Positions 1 to 5,378 are shown, numbered from the stretch's first letter. The stretch is 5,378 bases of DNA from an uncultured Succinatimonas sp. (GCA_937896115.1 CALBLB010000050.1:1-5378); one strand, 5' to 3'. Program-made: numbers and translations. Notes: generated by a model not told the origin, from the letters alone.

Positions 1-51
1 GATTACGTTGAAAGAATTTTAAAATATGCAGAAAGCGCATGTAATATTTGA
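1..51 (+). pseudogene. possible C-terminal tail of an upstream gene, cut by the window edge
   Basis: Frame 1 is open from the first base to a TGA at 49-51 and encodes 16 residues, DYVERILKYAESACNI. The mixed charged and helical composition looks like a protein end rather than random AT-rich translation, but 16 codons is far too short to identify. It might be the true end of an intact upstream gene. It might also be the start of the damaged reading frame that follows: a single-base shift near its end would join it to the hydrophobic frame beginning at 45. Function unknown. Confidence 0.25.
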
Positions 52-69
52 TTGGAGTACTTTCTGCAT
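26..69. repeat. 10-bp perfect inverted repeat, 24-base loop
   Basis: ATGCAGAAAG at 26-35 is the exact reverse complement of CTTTCTGCAT at 60-69. The arms could form a stem in RNA, or a dyad for a protein. The loop is long for an intrinsic terminator, and the downstream bases are T-rich but not an uninterrupted T tract, so I do not call it one. It spans the stop codon of the possible gene tail at 1-51. No flanking direct repeat was seen that would make it a transposon end. Confidence 0.4.
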
Positions 70-302
70 CTATTACTTTTCTTAGTTTTAATGAGTTTCT
101 CAATGATGAGAAAAATTGAATTGCAATTTCGGTTTTAATTTTTGCAATAGTATGCGTAATAGATTTAATGATACTGACTTTAATAATTCGTAAAGATGTA
201 CGTAAACTGAGGAAACTTTAAAAGGAAATATTAATAGGCGTTTCAATCGTTTTAATTGGAATAGTCATCGTCGGTTGTTTGCTTTACATTGTAATGTCTT
301 AA
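45..302 (+). pseudogene. decayed small membrane-protein reading frame with in-frame stops
   Basis: One reading frame (codons starting at positions divisible by 3) gives three successive hydrophobic blocks separated only by stops. A block at 45-116 reads YLIGVLSASITFLSFNEFL and ends at TGA 117-119. A block at 120-218 contains IAISVLIFAIVCVIDLMILT followed by a basic tail (RKDVRKLRKL) and ends at TAA 219-221. A block at 222-299 contains ILIGVSIVLIGIVIVGCLLY and ends at TAA 300-302. A membrane span, a positively charged cytoplasmic segment and another span make a plausible protein topology, and all blocks stay in phase. That is why I favour a gene broken by point mutations over chance. None of the blocks has a convincing ATG with a ribosome site. 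The caution is that T-rich DNA readily translates to hydrophobic residues. The family is not recognisable. Confidence 0.3.
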
Positions 303-410
303 CAATCATGAAGAGCCAATAGTTCACTCATCTTTCATCACCGTGCATACGATTTTAATCACTGATGTGAATTTCAAACACTTTTACATCCAGTAGGAGT
401 TCACATATTC
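303..410. other. AT-rich intergenic stretch without a recognisable gene
   Basis: No reading frame of useful length with a start and ribosome site was found on either strand. The only structure seen is weak short dyad symmetry: GATGTGA at 364-370 against TTACATC at 384-390 (one mismatch), and ATGTGAA at 365-371 against TTCACAT at 400-406. Neither resembles a known regulator site that I recognise. With the decayed frame before it and the tiny frame after it, this whole left end holds no intact gene that I can identify. Confidence 0.4.
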
Positions 411-479
411 TTGAGCACTGAATCAAAGACCGTGCTAACATTCTTTACTGTTATTGCAATATTGGTGTATAAATTTTAA
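411..479 (+). CDS. possible 22-residue single-span membrane peptide
   Basis: From TTG 411-413 to TAA 477-479 the frame encodes 22 residues: (M)STESKTVLTFFTVIAILVYKF in pattern, with a polar start, about 14 hydrophobic residues and a short basic end. AGGAG at 395-399 lies 11 bases before the TTG, a little far for a Shine-Dalgarno. The shape is that of a small inner-membrane peptide such as a type I toxin or a phage-type small protein. However, the start codon is non-ATG, the composition is AT-rich, and the candidate promoter for the downstream ATPase overlaps its 3' end. It is in the same frame as the decayed membrane frame at 45-302, so it could be another leftover of the same gene. Low confidence as an expressed gene. 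Confidence 0.18.
   Translation: MSTESKTVLTFFTVIAILVYKF
444..473 (+). promoter_or_regulatory. candidate sigma-70-type promoter for the ATPase gene
   Basis: TTTACT (444-449, four of six matches to TTGACA) and TATAAA (468-473, five of six to TATAAT) are separated by 18 bases. A TG dinucleotide directly precedes the -10 box. Transcription would begin near 480 and leave a leader of about 50 bases before the ATPase start at 532. In DNA this AT-rich such matches arise by chance, so the call is moderate to weak. Confidence 0.35.
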
Positions 480-520
480 GTTTAGTTACGCTTCGCACAA
501 AGTAGCCGTGTTTTAAAGGT

Positions 521-526
521 AAGGAG
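521..526 (+). promoter_or_regulatory. ribosome binding site of the ATPase gene
   Basis: AAGGAG sits five bases before ATG 532. It is a strong, well-spaced Shine-Dalgarno that fixes the start of the ATPase at 532 and argues that this gene is, or recently was, translated. Confidence 0.8.
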
Positions 527-531
527 AAAAC

Positions 532-2007
532 ATGCTGGTAAATCTGTTCATTCAAAACTTTCGCTCCATAAGAAGCGGCAGTGTCAGTTTTACCGCTGAT
601 CGCGACGATCTGAGCTTAAAAAAGGAACATCGCGGCGAGCGTTACAGCGAAATAAGACTGCTGTATCCTGGTGCAGCTGAGAAAACCGATCCTTATCGCA
701 AGATTTTGGTGCCGGTAAAAAACATCATCGGCCTTTCATCTTTTGGTAAAAGCACTTTGTTCGATGCTTTTAAAACCTTATGCAGTATCGCAACCAAGGA
801 CAAACCTCTTGCGGAGCTTTACGATCCTTGCCTTGAAGATCCCAACCTTGCGCGTGCCCCCTGCGTACTTGAAGGAACTTTCGATTTAAGCAGTGACAGC
901 TCTCCTGCTCTCAATAAAGATCCTGCCAAACGCTACTTGGTCACATATCGCATAAGTTTTAATGCTGAAAAGATCTTGCAAGAATCTTGCAGGGTTCAAG
1001 GACACGACGATTTTAGCTATGAACTTAAAAACGGCATATTCACAAGTTTTCCTTCTTTATTCTTCACCAAAGAAGATCTTGAAAACACAAAAACCGACGA
1101 TCCTTGTCGCGATGCCTATTTATCCTGCCTAAAACAGGATGAAACCGGTACAGAACTTCTGCAAAAGATCTCCGTTTTACAAAAGATCAGTATGTACGAC
1201 GAAAGTTTCCTGCTCTATGAACTGGTTCAGGAACTGTCATGCCGTACTTATTTTATAAATAATGAAAGCTTCAGCGCTCAAGCCATTGTGGATATGCTCA
1301 ATGCTCATATTGTCAATGTGCATAAATCCGCAGATGAAGAAAAAGCTTTTAATGCGATTTTTTTCAAGTTGTTGTCAGACGTTTTAAAAGATATCTCCAA
1401 CGTTCTTGAACTGCGCTGTGAATATCACGAGCATTCAACCGCCATCAAAAAGATATTGTGCAAACACTCAAGCACGGTGCCGGGAAAATTTTACGAGCTT
1501 GATTTGGCTGATGAAGGCGCCAGCGTCATCTCAGAACTTGCCATCATCACCAGTTCGTTCCTTGCCTTAAAAGACGGCGGTATAGCCGTGATCGACGATT
1601 TCAATGCTTATTTGCCGCCTTTTGCTCAATTGTATCTGCCAAGACTATTCAAACGCGATGACTACAATCTCTACGGAGCTCAGCTTGTTATCGTACATCG
1701 CGGAGAAAAAGTCATGATCCCGGACGGCAAAGATTGTGCAGACGAAGTATGCTGCCTGCAACGCTCACCTGATCAGGGTACTCTGTTGCTGTCAGGCAAA
1801 GAGTTACTACAAAGTAATGCCGTAAAATTTGCCGACAATTCACAACCGCGGCACTTGAAAAACGTTTTGGCAAAAGCTGTAAAAGATGATGCGCAAGAAC
1901 AGATCACCCCGGTAGCTACGCACCGTAAAAAGCCAACGACTACCAAAAACAGTAAACAGAAAAAATCCGAAGATGCTTTTTATTTTGAGATCCCGGAAGA
2001 TTGTTAG
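532..2007 (+). CDS. AAA_15/COG1106-type ATPase with degenerate motifs, possible defence gene
   Basis: This 491-residue protein looks like a cytoplasmic ABC/SMC-fold ATPase of the AAA_15/COG1106 group, a family common in restriction-like, abortive-infection and retron loci. The N-terminus (LVNLFIQNFRSIRSGSVSF, residues 2-20) is the usual first strand. Walker A is GLSSFGKST at 67-75, which fits GxxxxGK[ST]. A long variable insert follows. The signature region is at about 324-337, Walker B is IAVIDD at 351-356, and the switch-like histidine is H389 in QLVIVHRG. Several features are odd. The second acidic residue of Walker B is Asp, not the usual catalytic Glu. The usual LHP after it is replaced by YLPP. 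The signature reads DLADEGASVIS rather than an SSGT-like motif. The C-terminus is a Lys/Thr-rich tail (about 464-478) ending in acidic and aromatic residues. ATP binding is likely, but hydrolysis could be slow. It has its own ribosome site, no partner gene downstream (the next gene is convergent), and only damaged sequence upstream. The family-level call is fairly sure; a defence role is inference. Confidence 0.75.
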   Translation: MLVNLFIQNFRSIRSGSVSFTADRDDLSLKKEHRGERYSEIRLLYPGAAEKTDPYRKILVPVKNIIGLSSFGKSTLFDAFKTLCSIATKDKPLAELYDPCLEDPNLARAPCVLEGTFDLSSDSSPALNKDPAKRYLVTYRISFNAEKILQESCRVQGHDDFSYELKNGIFTSFPSLFFTKEDLENTKTDDPCRDAYLSCLKQDETGTELLQKISVLQKISMYDESFLLYELVQELSCRTYFINNESFSAQAIVDMLNAHIVNVHKSADEEKAFNAIFFKLLSDVLKDISNVLELRCEYHEHSTAIKKILCKHSSTVPGKFYELDLADEGASVISELAIITSSFLALKDGGIAVIDDFNAYLPPFAQLYLPRLFKRDDYNLYGAQLVIVHRGEKVMIPDGKDCADEVCCLQRSPDQGTLLLSGKELLQSNAVKFADNSQPRHLKNVLAKAVKDDAQEQITPVATHRKKPTTTKNSKQKKSEDAFYFEIPEDC

Positions 2008-2048
2008 AAAGCTAATGCAAACATTTACGTTCAATCAAAATTAATTAA

Positions 2049-2092
2049 AAGCCCAGGCATCATTAAAATTGATAATTCTGCTTAGTTTTTTT
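2049..2092 (+). terminator. weak candidate terminator after the ATPase gene
   Basis: AAGC at 2049-2052 can pair with GCTT at 2080-2083, and ATCA with TGAT inside it. A poorly paired internal loop separates the two helices. An AG then leads to seven T at 2086-2092. The T tract fits an intrinsic terminator for the plus-strand ATPase, but the stem is imperfect. The tract overlaps the stop codon of the convergent IclR gene (2091-2093), leaving the two convergent genes 83 bases apart. Confidence 0.3.
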
Positions 2093-2858
2093 ACCCGCCA
2101 CCAAGTTTAGTGCTCAAACTGTGGGCACATCTTGTTATTGTCTCTACATACTTTGGGATCACTTCGTCAGTTAACTGATTGGCAAGTCCCTGAACAGAAA
2201 CGGCACCTATGAGGAGCTTACCAGTTCCGAATACCGGAGCGGAAACACTGCGTCCGCCCAATTCGTTTTCACAGTTTCCAAGAGACCAGCCCTGTTTTCT
2301 TATTTTGGAAAGCTCCTGTTTTAAAGCCTGCGGAGTAGTAATGGATGTTTGCGTTACTTTCACGTAATCAAGCAAAGGCAGAAGACGCATGCGCACATGC
2401 AATGATTGAAAGGCTAAAAGACACTTTCCAAGCCCGTCTCTTACCAATGACAATTTGCCGCCTGCTTTTGATCTCAAACTTACGCTACATCTTGGATTGG
2501 ACATTTTGATGAGGTAATACCCCTCATCCCCGTCCATGATCCCGAAATTCAAAGCCAGGCAATCGATTTCATCCATCAAAGGGCGCAGGGCTTCTGTCAC
2601 AATTTCCCTTAAATCAAGCTTGGCCGAGGCTAACTGTCCAAGTTCTATTACTCTTACCCAAAGCTGATAGGTACCGTCTGATTTATGGCGTACCAATCGC
2701 TGTTTTTCCATTTCATCAAGCAGTACGTAAACTGAACTTTTAGGAATATTACTTAATGCAGAGAGCTCGTTCACCGTAAGATTGTCAGCTCCGCTTATAA
2801 GCTCAATTAATTTCAAACAGCGATTTAAGGCCGGAACTCTCGATTTTTCAGCTTCCAT
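2091..2858 (-). CDS. IclR-family transcriptional regulator
   Basis: This 255-residue protein has the normal IclR length and layout. The N-terminal winged helix-turn-helix spans about residues 8-75 (ALNRCLKLIELIS, then LTVNELSALSNIPKSSVYVLLDEMEK), with the wing at DGTYQLWVRVIELG. The C-terminal effector-binding domain spans about 85-250. It carries family hallmarks: GLGKCLLAF near 142-150, an IRKQGW segment near 186-191, then ENELGGRSVSAPVF and LIGAVSVQG. IclR proteins bind promoter DNA as dimers or tetramers and respond to small organic acids, aromatics or sugar acids. The effector cannot be read here. I chose ATG 2856-2858, which has AGGA six bases upstream, over a TTG 19 codons earlier that has no good ribosome site. 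It lies downstream of the TRAP-HIT-dehydrogenase operon in the same direction but behind a terminator, so it probably has its own promoter within 2859-3018. It is the likely local regulator of that operon (inference from position). Confidence 0.92.
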   Translation of the reverse strand: MEAEKSRVPALNRCLKLIELISGADNLTVNELSALSNIPKSSVYVLLDEMEKQRLVRHKSDGTYQLWVRVIELGQLASAKLDLREIVTEALRPLMDEIDCLALNFGIMDGDEGYYLIKMSNPRCSVSLRSKAGGKLSLVRDGLGKCLLAFQSLHVRMRLLPLLDYVKVTQTSITTPQALKQELSKIRKQGWSLGNCENELGGRSVSAPVFGTGKLLIGAVSVQGLANQLTDEVIPKYVETITRCAHSLSTKLGGG

Positions 2859-3018
2859 AATCGATCCTATAAACTTGCTCTTAAATGAGGTGTCACCAGT
2901 CTTCCAAATTAACAATATCAGCAGATGGCCCCAATAAACAGCTGTAAATTTTGGTTACGAGTCTGTCCACCCCATACCTTTACTTCTGAGGTCCGATAAT
3001 CATTTTTGCTTTTTACGA
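2859..3018 (-). promoter_or_regulatory. upstream region of the IclR gene, promoter not resolved
   Basis: These 160 bases lie between the operon terminator and the IclR start and should hold the IclR promoter, since the terminator isolates the gene. I looked for -35/-10 pairs on the minus strand and found only poor matches (for example TGGACA or TTTACA without a properly spaced -10), so no box is called. A loose dyad, GTAA-N7-TTAC, occurs in the minus-strand stretch around 2944-2960. It could be an autoregulatory operator, but it is too weak to assert. Confidence 0.35.
2865..2869 (-). promoter_or_regulatory. ribosome binding site deciding the IclR start
   Basis: On the minus strand TAGGA lies six bases upstream of ATG 2856-2858. 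This supports the internal ATG over the in-frame TTG at 2913-2915. It yields a protein starting MEAEKSRVPALNRC, which matches where IclR proteins usually begin relative to the helix-turn-helix. Confidence 0.65.
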
Positions 3019-3050
3019 ATAAAAAAGGGTCGGAAGTTTACTTTCGACCC
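3019..3050 (-). terminator. strong intrinsic terminator closing the dehydrogenase operon
   Basis: Read on the minus strand, GGGTCG at 3050-3045 pairs with CGACCC at 3032-3027. The stem continues through a G-T wobble into AAGT/ACTT, giving a near-continuous hairpin with a small loop. A run of six T and then ATT follows (3026-3019). It begins 33 bases past the dehydrogenase stop codon. The plus strand has no T tract after the hairpin, so it acts in the minus direction only. It separates the operon from the IclR gene. Confidence 0.9.
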
Positions 3051-3083
3051 GAAAATATCTGTTAAATCAGATCAAAGTAAATT

Positions 3084-4271
3084 TTAATCGCGATAATCAG
3101 CAGCATGCTCCAACACTTTTGTAATGAACGGACCGTCCATGATCACGAAATGACCTTCGGTCTTGTCATCCTTCACTAAGTGATCAACAAGAACCGGAAT
3201 GTCCTCACGTTTGGCCCCTAATTCTTCAAAATTAAGCGGTAAACCGGCACTCTTCCACAAAGCACGCAATGCGGCAATTCCGGCTTTTGCAGTTCTCTGG
3301 GGATGCTCAAAATCAACGCTTATACCGAATACTCGATTGGCAAACTGAGCAAAACGCATGACGTCATGCTCCATGACACATTCCATCCAGGCAGGCATCA
3401 CTACCGCAAGCCCTGCTCCGTGGGCACAATCATAAAAAGCCGACAGTTCCTGCTCAATACGATGCGATCCCCAATCCTGCTCACGATCCACACCGCAGAT
3501 ATTATTGTGAGCCATAGTGGATGCCCACATGATATTGGCGCGAGCTTCGTAATCTTTAGGATCGCTCATGACTCTCGGGATCATGGCGACCATAGTACGC
3601 AATACTCCTTCACAAAGACCGTCGGTAAGCTCAACGTCTTTGGTATTAGTGAAATATCTCTCCATTACATGACACATGATATCGCAAGCACCGCAGGCAG
3701 TTTGATAAGGAGGTAAAGTCGTCGTAAGTTCAGGATCCATGATCGCAAAATCAGGTACATTGCACTGGCAGTTACATCCCTTTTTCTTAACTACCCCGTC
3801 GATAACCTTGTTTATCACACAACTGTTTGAACCTTCAGATCCTGCGGCAGCTATGGTCAGTACGCAACCTAATGTCAGGGAATCTTTGGGGATCACTCCG
3901 CCCATGTGAAAATCCCAGAAATCACCGTCGTATTTAACTCCGTTGCAGATGGCTTTTGATGAATCGATCACACTGCCGCCGCCTACAGCCAACACGGTAT
4001 CTACGCCTTCTTTTCTGCAAAGCTCTATACCTTCGTAGACAAGTTCGGCGCGAGGGTTGGGTTTGACTCCGCCAAGTCTTAAATGGGAAATTCCGGCCTT
4101 ATCAAGCGAAGCTTCTACTTTGTCTAAAAGACCTGACTTTATTGCACTGCCGCCGCCAAAATGAATGAGAACTTTCTTTGCGCCGTGTTTTTTGCAGATC
4201 TCGCCTGCATCATTTTCAACGCCGCGACCAAAATAAAAATCAGTTGGTCTGCAGAAATTAAAATTATTCAT
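3084..4271 (-). CDS. iron-type alcohol dehydrogenase, YqhD/BdhA-like
   Basis: This 395-residue cytoplasmic group III (iron-containing) alcohol dehydrogenase is of the usual length for the YqhD/butanol dehydrogenase branch. It should interconvert an aldehyde and its alcohol with NAD(P)H. In order it shows NFNFCRPTDFYFGRG (3-17), the coenzyme loop HFGGGSAIKSG (37-47), GGVKPNPR (67-74) and GGGSVIDSSK (97-106). The metal ligands are D197 and H201 in CDIMCHVMERY, then H270 and H284. The GGGS loop in place of the Asp seen in FucO suggests NADPH use, as in YqhD. Two things are odd. The normally invariant second histidine of the HxxxH motif is Q274 (SHRIEQEL, where relatives have xEHEL). There are also 16 cysteines, including C-x-C-x-C at 166-170 and C193, C196 and C200 beside the ligands. 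The start is ATG 4269-4271, behind an AGAGGTG ribosome site; a GTG two codons earlier lies inside that site. It is the last gene of the operon, 24 bases after the HIT gene. The family is certain; the substrate is unknown. Confidence 0.95.
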   Translation of the reverse strand: MNNFNFCRPTDFYFGRGVENDAGEICKKHGAKKVLIHFGGGSAIKSGLLDKVEASLDKAGISHLRLGGVKPNPRAELVYEGIELCRKEGVDTVLAVGGGSVIDSSKAICNGVKYDGDFWDFHMGGVIPKDSLTLGCVLTIAAAGSEGSNSCVINKVIDGVVKKKGCNCQCNVPDFAIMDPELTTTLPPYQTACGACDIMCHVMERYFTNTKDVELTDGLCEGVLRTMVAMIPRVMSDPKDYEARANIMWASTMAHNNICGVDREQDWGSHRIEQELSAFYDCAHGAGLAVVMPAWMECVMEHDVMRFAQFANRVFGISVDFEHPQRTAKAGIAALRALWKSAGLPLNFEELGAKREDIPVLVDHLVKDDKTEGHFVIMDGPFITKVLEHAADYRD

Positions 4272-4274
4272 AAT

Positions 4275-4281
4275 CACCTCT
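4275..4281 (-). promoter_or_regulatory. ribosome binding site of the dehydrogenase gene
   Basis: On the minus strand AGAGGTG is followed by ATT and then ATG 4269-4271. The in-frame GTG at 4275-4277 is part of this Shine-Dalgarno and so is unlikely to be the start. The HIT gene has the near-identical arrangement (GAGGTGA then ATATG). Confidence 0.75.
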
Positions 4282-4295
4282 TTTTTCTCTGATTT

Positions 4296-4715
4296 TTAAT
4301 TAAGTTTTTCTCTGATAGCGTCTATCAAGATACGATATTCGTCATCTGACAAAAGCAGCTTGGGAATATCATCGGAAAAAGGTCCGCCCCACTGCAATCC
4401 GTTTTCATACTTCGGGACTATATGTACATGCAGGTGCGGTACGAGATCGCCGTAGATTGCGTAATTAATTTTAGCAGGATGAAAAAGCTCGTTTAAAGCC
4501 TGAGACACCTTTCTTAAGTCAGTAAAAAAAGCAGTATTTTCTTCCTGGGTCAAGGCGCTTAAATCCGTCTTGTGATCTTTAAACTTGAGCACACAGCGTC
4601 CTTTATGCTTCTGATCACGATTTAAATATAAAGTTGATACCGAGAGCGAACAGATCTCAATCATAAGAGAGCGTCTTTTCTCGCCGTCTTCACAGTAAAA
4701 ACAACTAATTGCCAT
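4296..4715 (-). CDS. HIT-family nucleotide hydrolase/transferase
   Basis: This 139-residue small cytoplasmic protein belongs to the histidine-triad superfamily. The triad HLHVHIV is at residues 94-100 (H94, H96, H98, the last being near the catalytic site), preceded by the typical INYAIYGDLVP. The N-terminal half has CFYC (5-8), possibly a zinc pair, and LYLNRDQKHKGRCVLKFKDHKTDL, the usual fold core. The tail PKYENGLQWGGPF matches the subgroup annotated as Ap4A-hydrolase-like or galT-like. Members cleave or transfer nucleoside phosphates such as Ap4A or aminoacyl-AMP; the exact substrate is not evident. The start is ATG 4713-4715, behind a TGAGGTGA ribosome site. A GTG two codons upstream overlaps that site and is rejected. 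The gene lies 19 bases after the TRAP permease and 24 before the dehydrogenase, so it is co-transcribed with both. Its metabolic link to them is unclear. Confidence 0.93.
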   Translation of the reverse strand: MAISCFYCEDGEKRRSLMIEICSLSVSTLYLNRDQKHKGRCVLKFKDHKTDLSALTQEENTAFFTDLRKVSQALNELFHPAKINYAIYGDLVPHLHVHIVPKYENGLQWGGPFSDDIPKLLLSDDEYRILIDAIREKLN

Positions 4716-4717
4716 AT

Positions 4718-4725
4718 TCACCTCA
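4718..4725 (-). promoter_or_regulatory. ribosome binding site of the HIT gene
   Basis: TGAGGTGA on the minus strand lies two bases before ATG 4713-4715, with the GAGG core about five bases away. It falls in the 19-base gap after the TRAP permease stop and fixes the HIT start at the ATG rather than the GTG within the site. Confidence 0.7.
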
Positions 4726-4734
4726 CAGTTATTT

Positions 4735-5378
4735 TCAGTTAATCATCCCGGCCCATTTAGGAATAGCAAGGCTTAATTGCGGTACATACGTGATCACCAT
4801 GAGACCTGCTATAGTTGAAATGAAGAAAGGTAAAAGCCTTTTGGTTGCAAGTTCAATTGAAACTTTGCTAATTGAACAACCTACAAAGAGGGCAGCCCCC
4901 ACCGGAGGAGTGGTGATCCCCACGCAGAGGTTAAACATCATGATCATTCCGAAGTGCACCGGATGTATACCTATGGCCTCGGCAATCGGCAAGAAGATTG
5001 GAGTAAAGATCAATACCGCTGGGGTTAAATCCATAAACATTCCTACCAACAGTAAAATGATGTTCATCAAAAGTAAAATGATGAAGGTACTGTGTGTTAC
5101 GCCTAAAATTGCTTCAGAAATCAGTTTGGGTAACTGGATATAAGCAAGCACATATGACATTACCGTTGAACAACCGATTAAAAACAGCACTAACGAGCTG
5201 ATTAAAATGGTGTCGCGTGCCATTTCTAGTAATACTTTGACGTTCAGCTGCTTGTAAACTCCGGAGAGGATCAAGGCATATACCACTGCAGAACAGGCAG
5301 CTTCGGTTGCCGTATAAATTCCGGCAATAATGCCGCCTATGACCACGATGATCATGGCCAAAGAAGGTAGGGCACGCC
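4735..5378 (-). CDS. TRAP transporter large permease (DctM-type), 5' end outside window
   Basis: The C-terminal 214 residues of a TRAP large membrane subunit are present, about half of the usual 425 or so. The frame stays open to the right edge (RALPSLAMIIVVIGG...), so the true start lies beyond 5378. The TTG at 5359-5361 is internal. Family marks are GGIIAGIYTATEAA near the fragment's start, LLVGMFMDLTPAVLIFTPIFLP, and CVGITTPPVGAALFVG. About six hydrophobic spans are visible, and the last ends at LSLAIPKWAGMIN. Together with a periplasmic binding protein (DctP) and a small permease (DctQ), expected upstream off the window, it imports an organic anion using the sodium gradient. The substrate cannot be inferred from this subunit. 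It is the first visible gene of the operon with the HIT and dehydrogenase genes. Confidence 0.95.
   Translation of the reverse strand, partial: RALPSLAMIIVVIGGIIAGIYTATEAACSAVVYALILSGVYKQLNVKVLLEMARDTILISSLVLFLIGCSTVMSYVLAYIQLPKLISEAILGVTHSTFIILLLMNIILLLVGMFMDLTPAVLIFTPIFLPIAEAIGIHPVHFGMIMMFNLCVGITTPPVGAALFVGCSISKVSIELATKRLLPFFISTIAGLMVITYVPQLSLAIPKWAGMIN

Noticed and set aside
42..302. Recoded gene using TGA and TAA as sense codons
   Set aside because: The well-supported genes in the window read under the standard code and stop at TAA or TAG, so decay or chance explains the frame better.
1840..2034. 64-codon open frame on the minus strand under the ATPase 3' end
   Set aside because: It lies antisense to the ATPase, has no ribosome site or family resemblance, and its composition fits a frame shadow.
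2859..2915. 19-residue N-terminal extension of the IclR protein from TTG 2913-2915
   Set aside because: No ribosome site before the TTG, whereas ATG 2856-2858 has AGGA at good spacing and gives the usual family N-terminus.
3001..3050. Bidirectional terminator at the dehydrogenase end
   Set aside because: Only the minus direction has a T tract after the hairpin; on the plus strand GAAAATATC follows, and no plus-strand gene ends there.
3303..3716. 137-codon open frame on the plus strand inside the dehydrogenase
   Set aside because: It is antisense to a clearly recognisable enzyme and shows no domain or start signal.
4709..5143. 144-codon open frame on the plus strand across the TRAP permease
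   Set aside because: It is a shadow of the DctM coding strand; the minus-strand product matches the family throughout.

Overview
The window reads as chromosomal DNA from a low-to-mid GC, probably anaerobic, gut-type bacterium. A TRAP transporter, an IclR regulator and an iron-type alcohol dehydrogenase together suggest a proteobacterium. Succinivibrionaceae would fit, but that is a guess from gene content and style, not proof. I see no rRNA, tRNA, CRISPR array or insertion sequence.

Left part (1-531): AT-rich sequence with no intact gene. It holds a possible 16-residue C-terminal gene end (1-51), a 10-bp inverted repeat, a run of hydrophobic reading frame broken by in-frame stops (45-302) that looks like a decayed small membrane protein, and a possible 22-residue single-span peptide (411-479). 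A candidate promoter and a strong Shine-Dalgarno lead into the next gene.

Centre-left (532-2007, plus strand): one 491-residue ATPase of the AAA_15/COG1106 type (SMC/ABC-like fold). This family recurs in anti-phage and abortive-infection loci. Its Walker A is canonical. The signature region, the Walker B glutamate and the C-terminal end depart from the family pattern, and no nuclease partner gene adjoins it. It is the best candidate here for accessory or defence biology, but one gene without a partner does not establish a system.

Right part (2091-5378, minus strand): a metabolic locus. Reading leftward from the right edge come the C-terminal half of a TRAP large permease (DctM-type), a HIT-family nucleotide hydrolase or transferase and an iron-dependent alcohol dehydrogenase of the YqhD/BdhA branch. 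These are packed 19-24 bases apart and closed by a strong intrinsic terminator. An IclR-family regulator follows in the same direction as a separate unit. The simplest reading is an IclR-controlled uptake-and-reduction operon: the TRAP system imports an organic or sugar acid, and the dehydrogenase interconverts an aldehyde and an alcohol derived from it. The substrate cannot be read from the sequence.

The most notable protein-level features are in the dehydrogenase. Its metal ligands are intact, but the nearly invariant neighbouring histidine is a glutamine, and cysteines cluster next to the ligands. The degenerate motifs of the ATPase come next.
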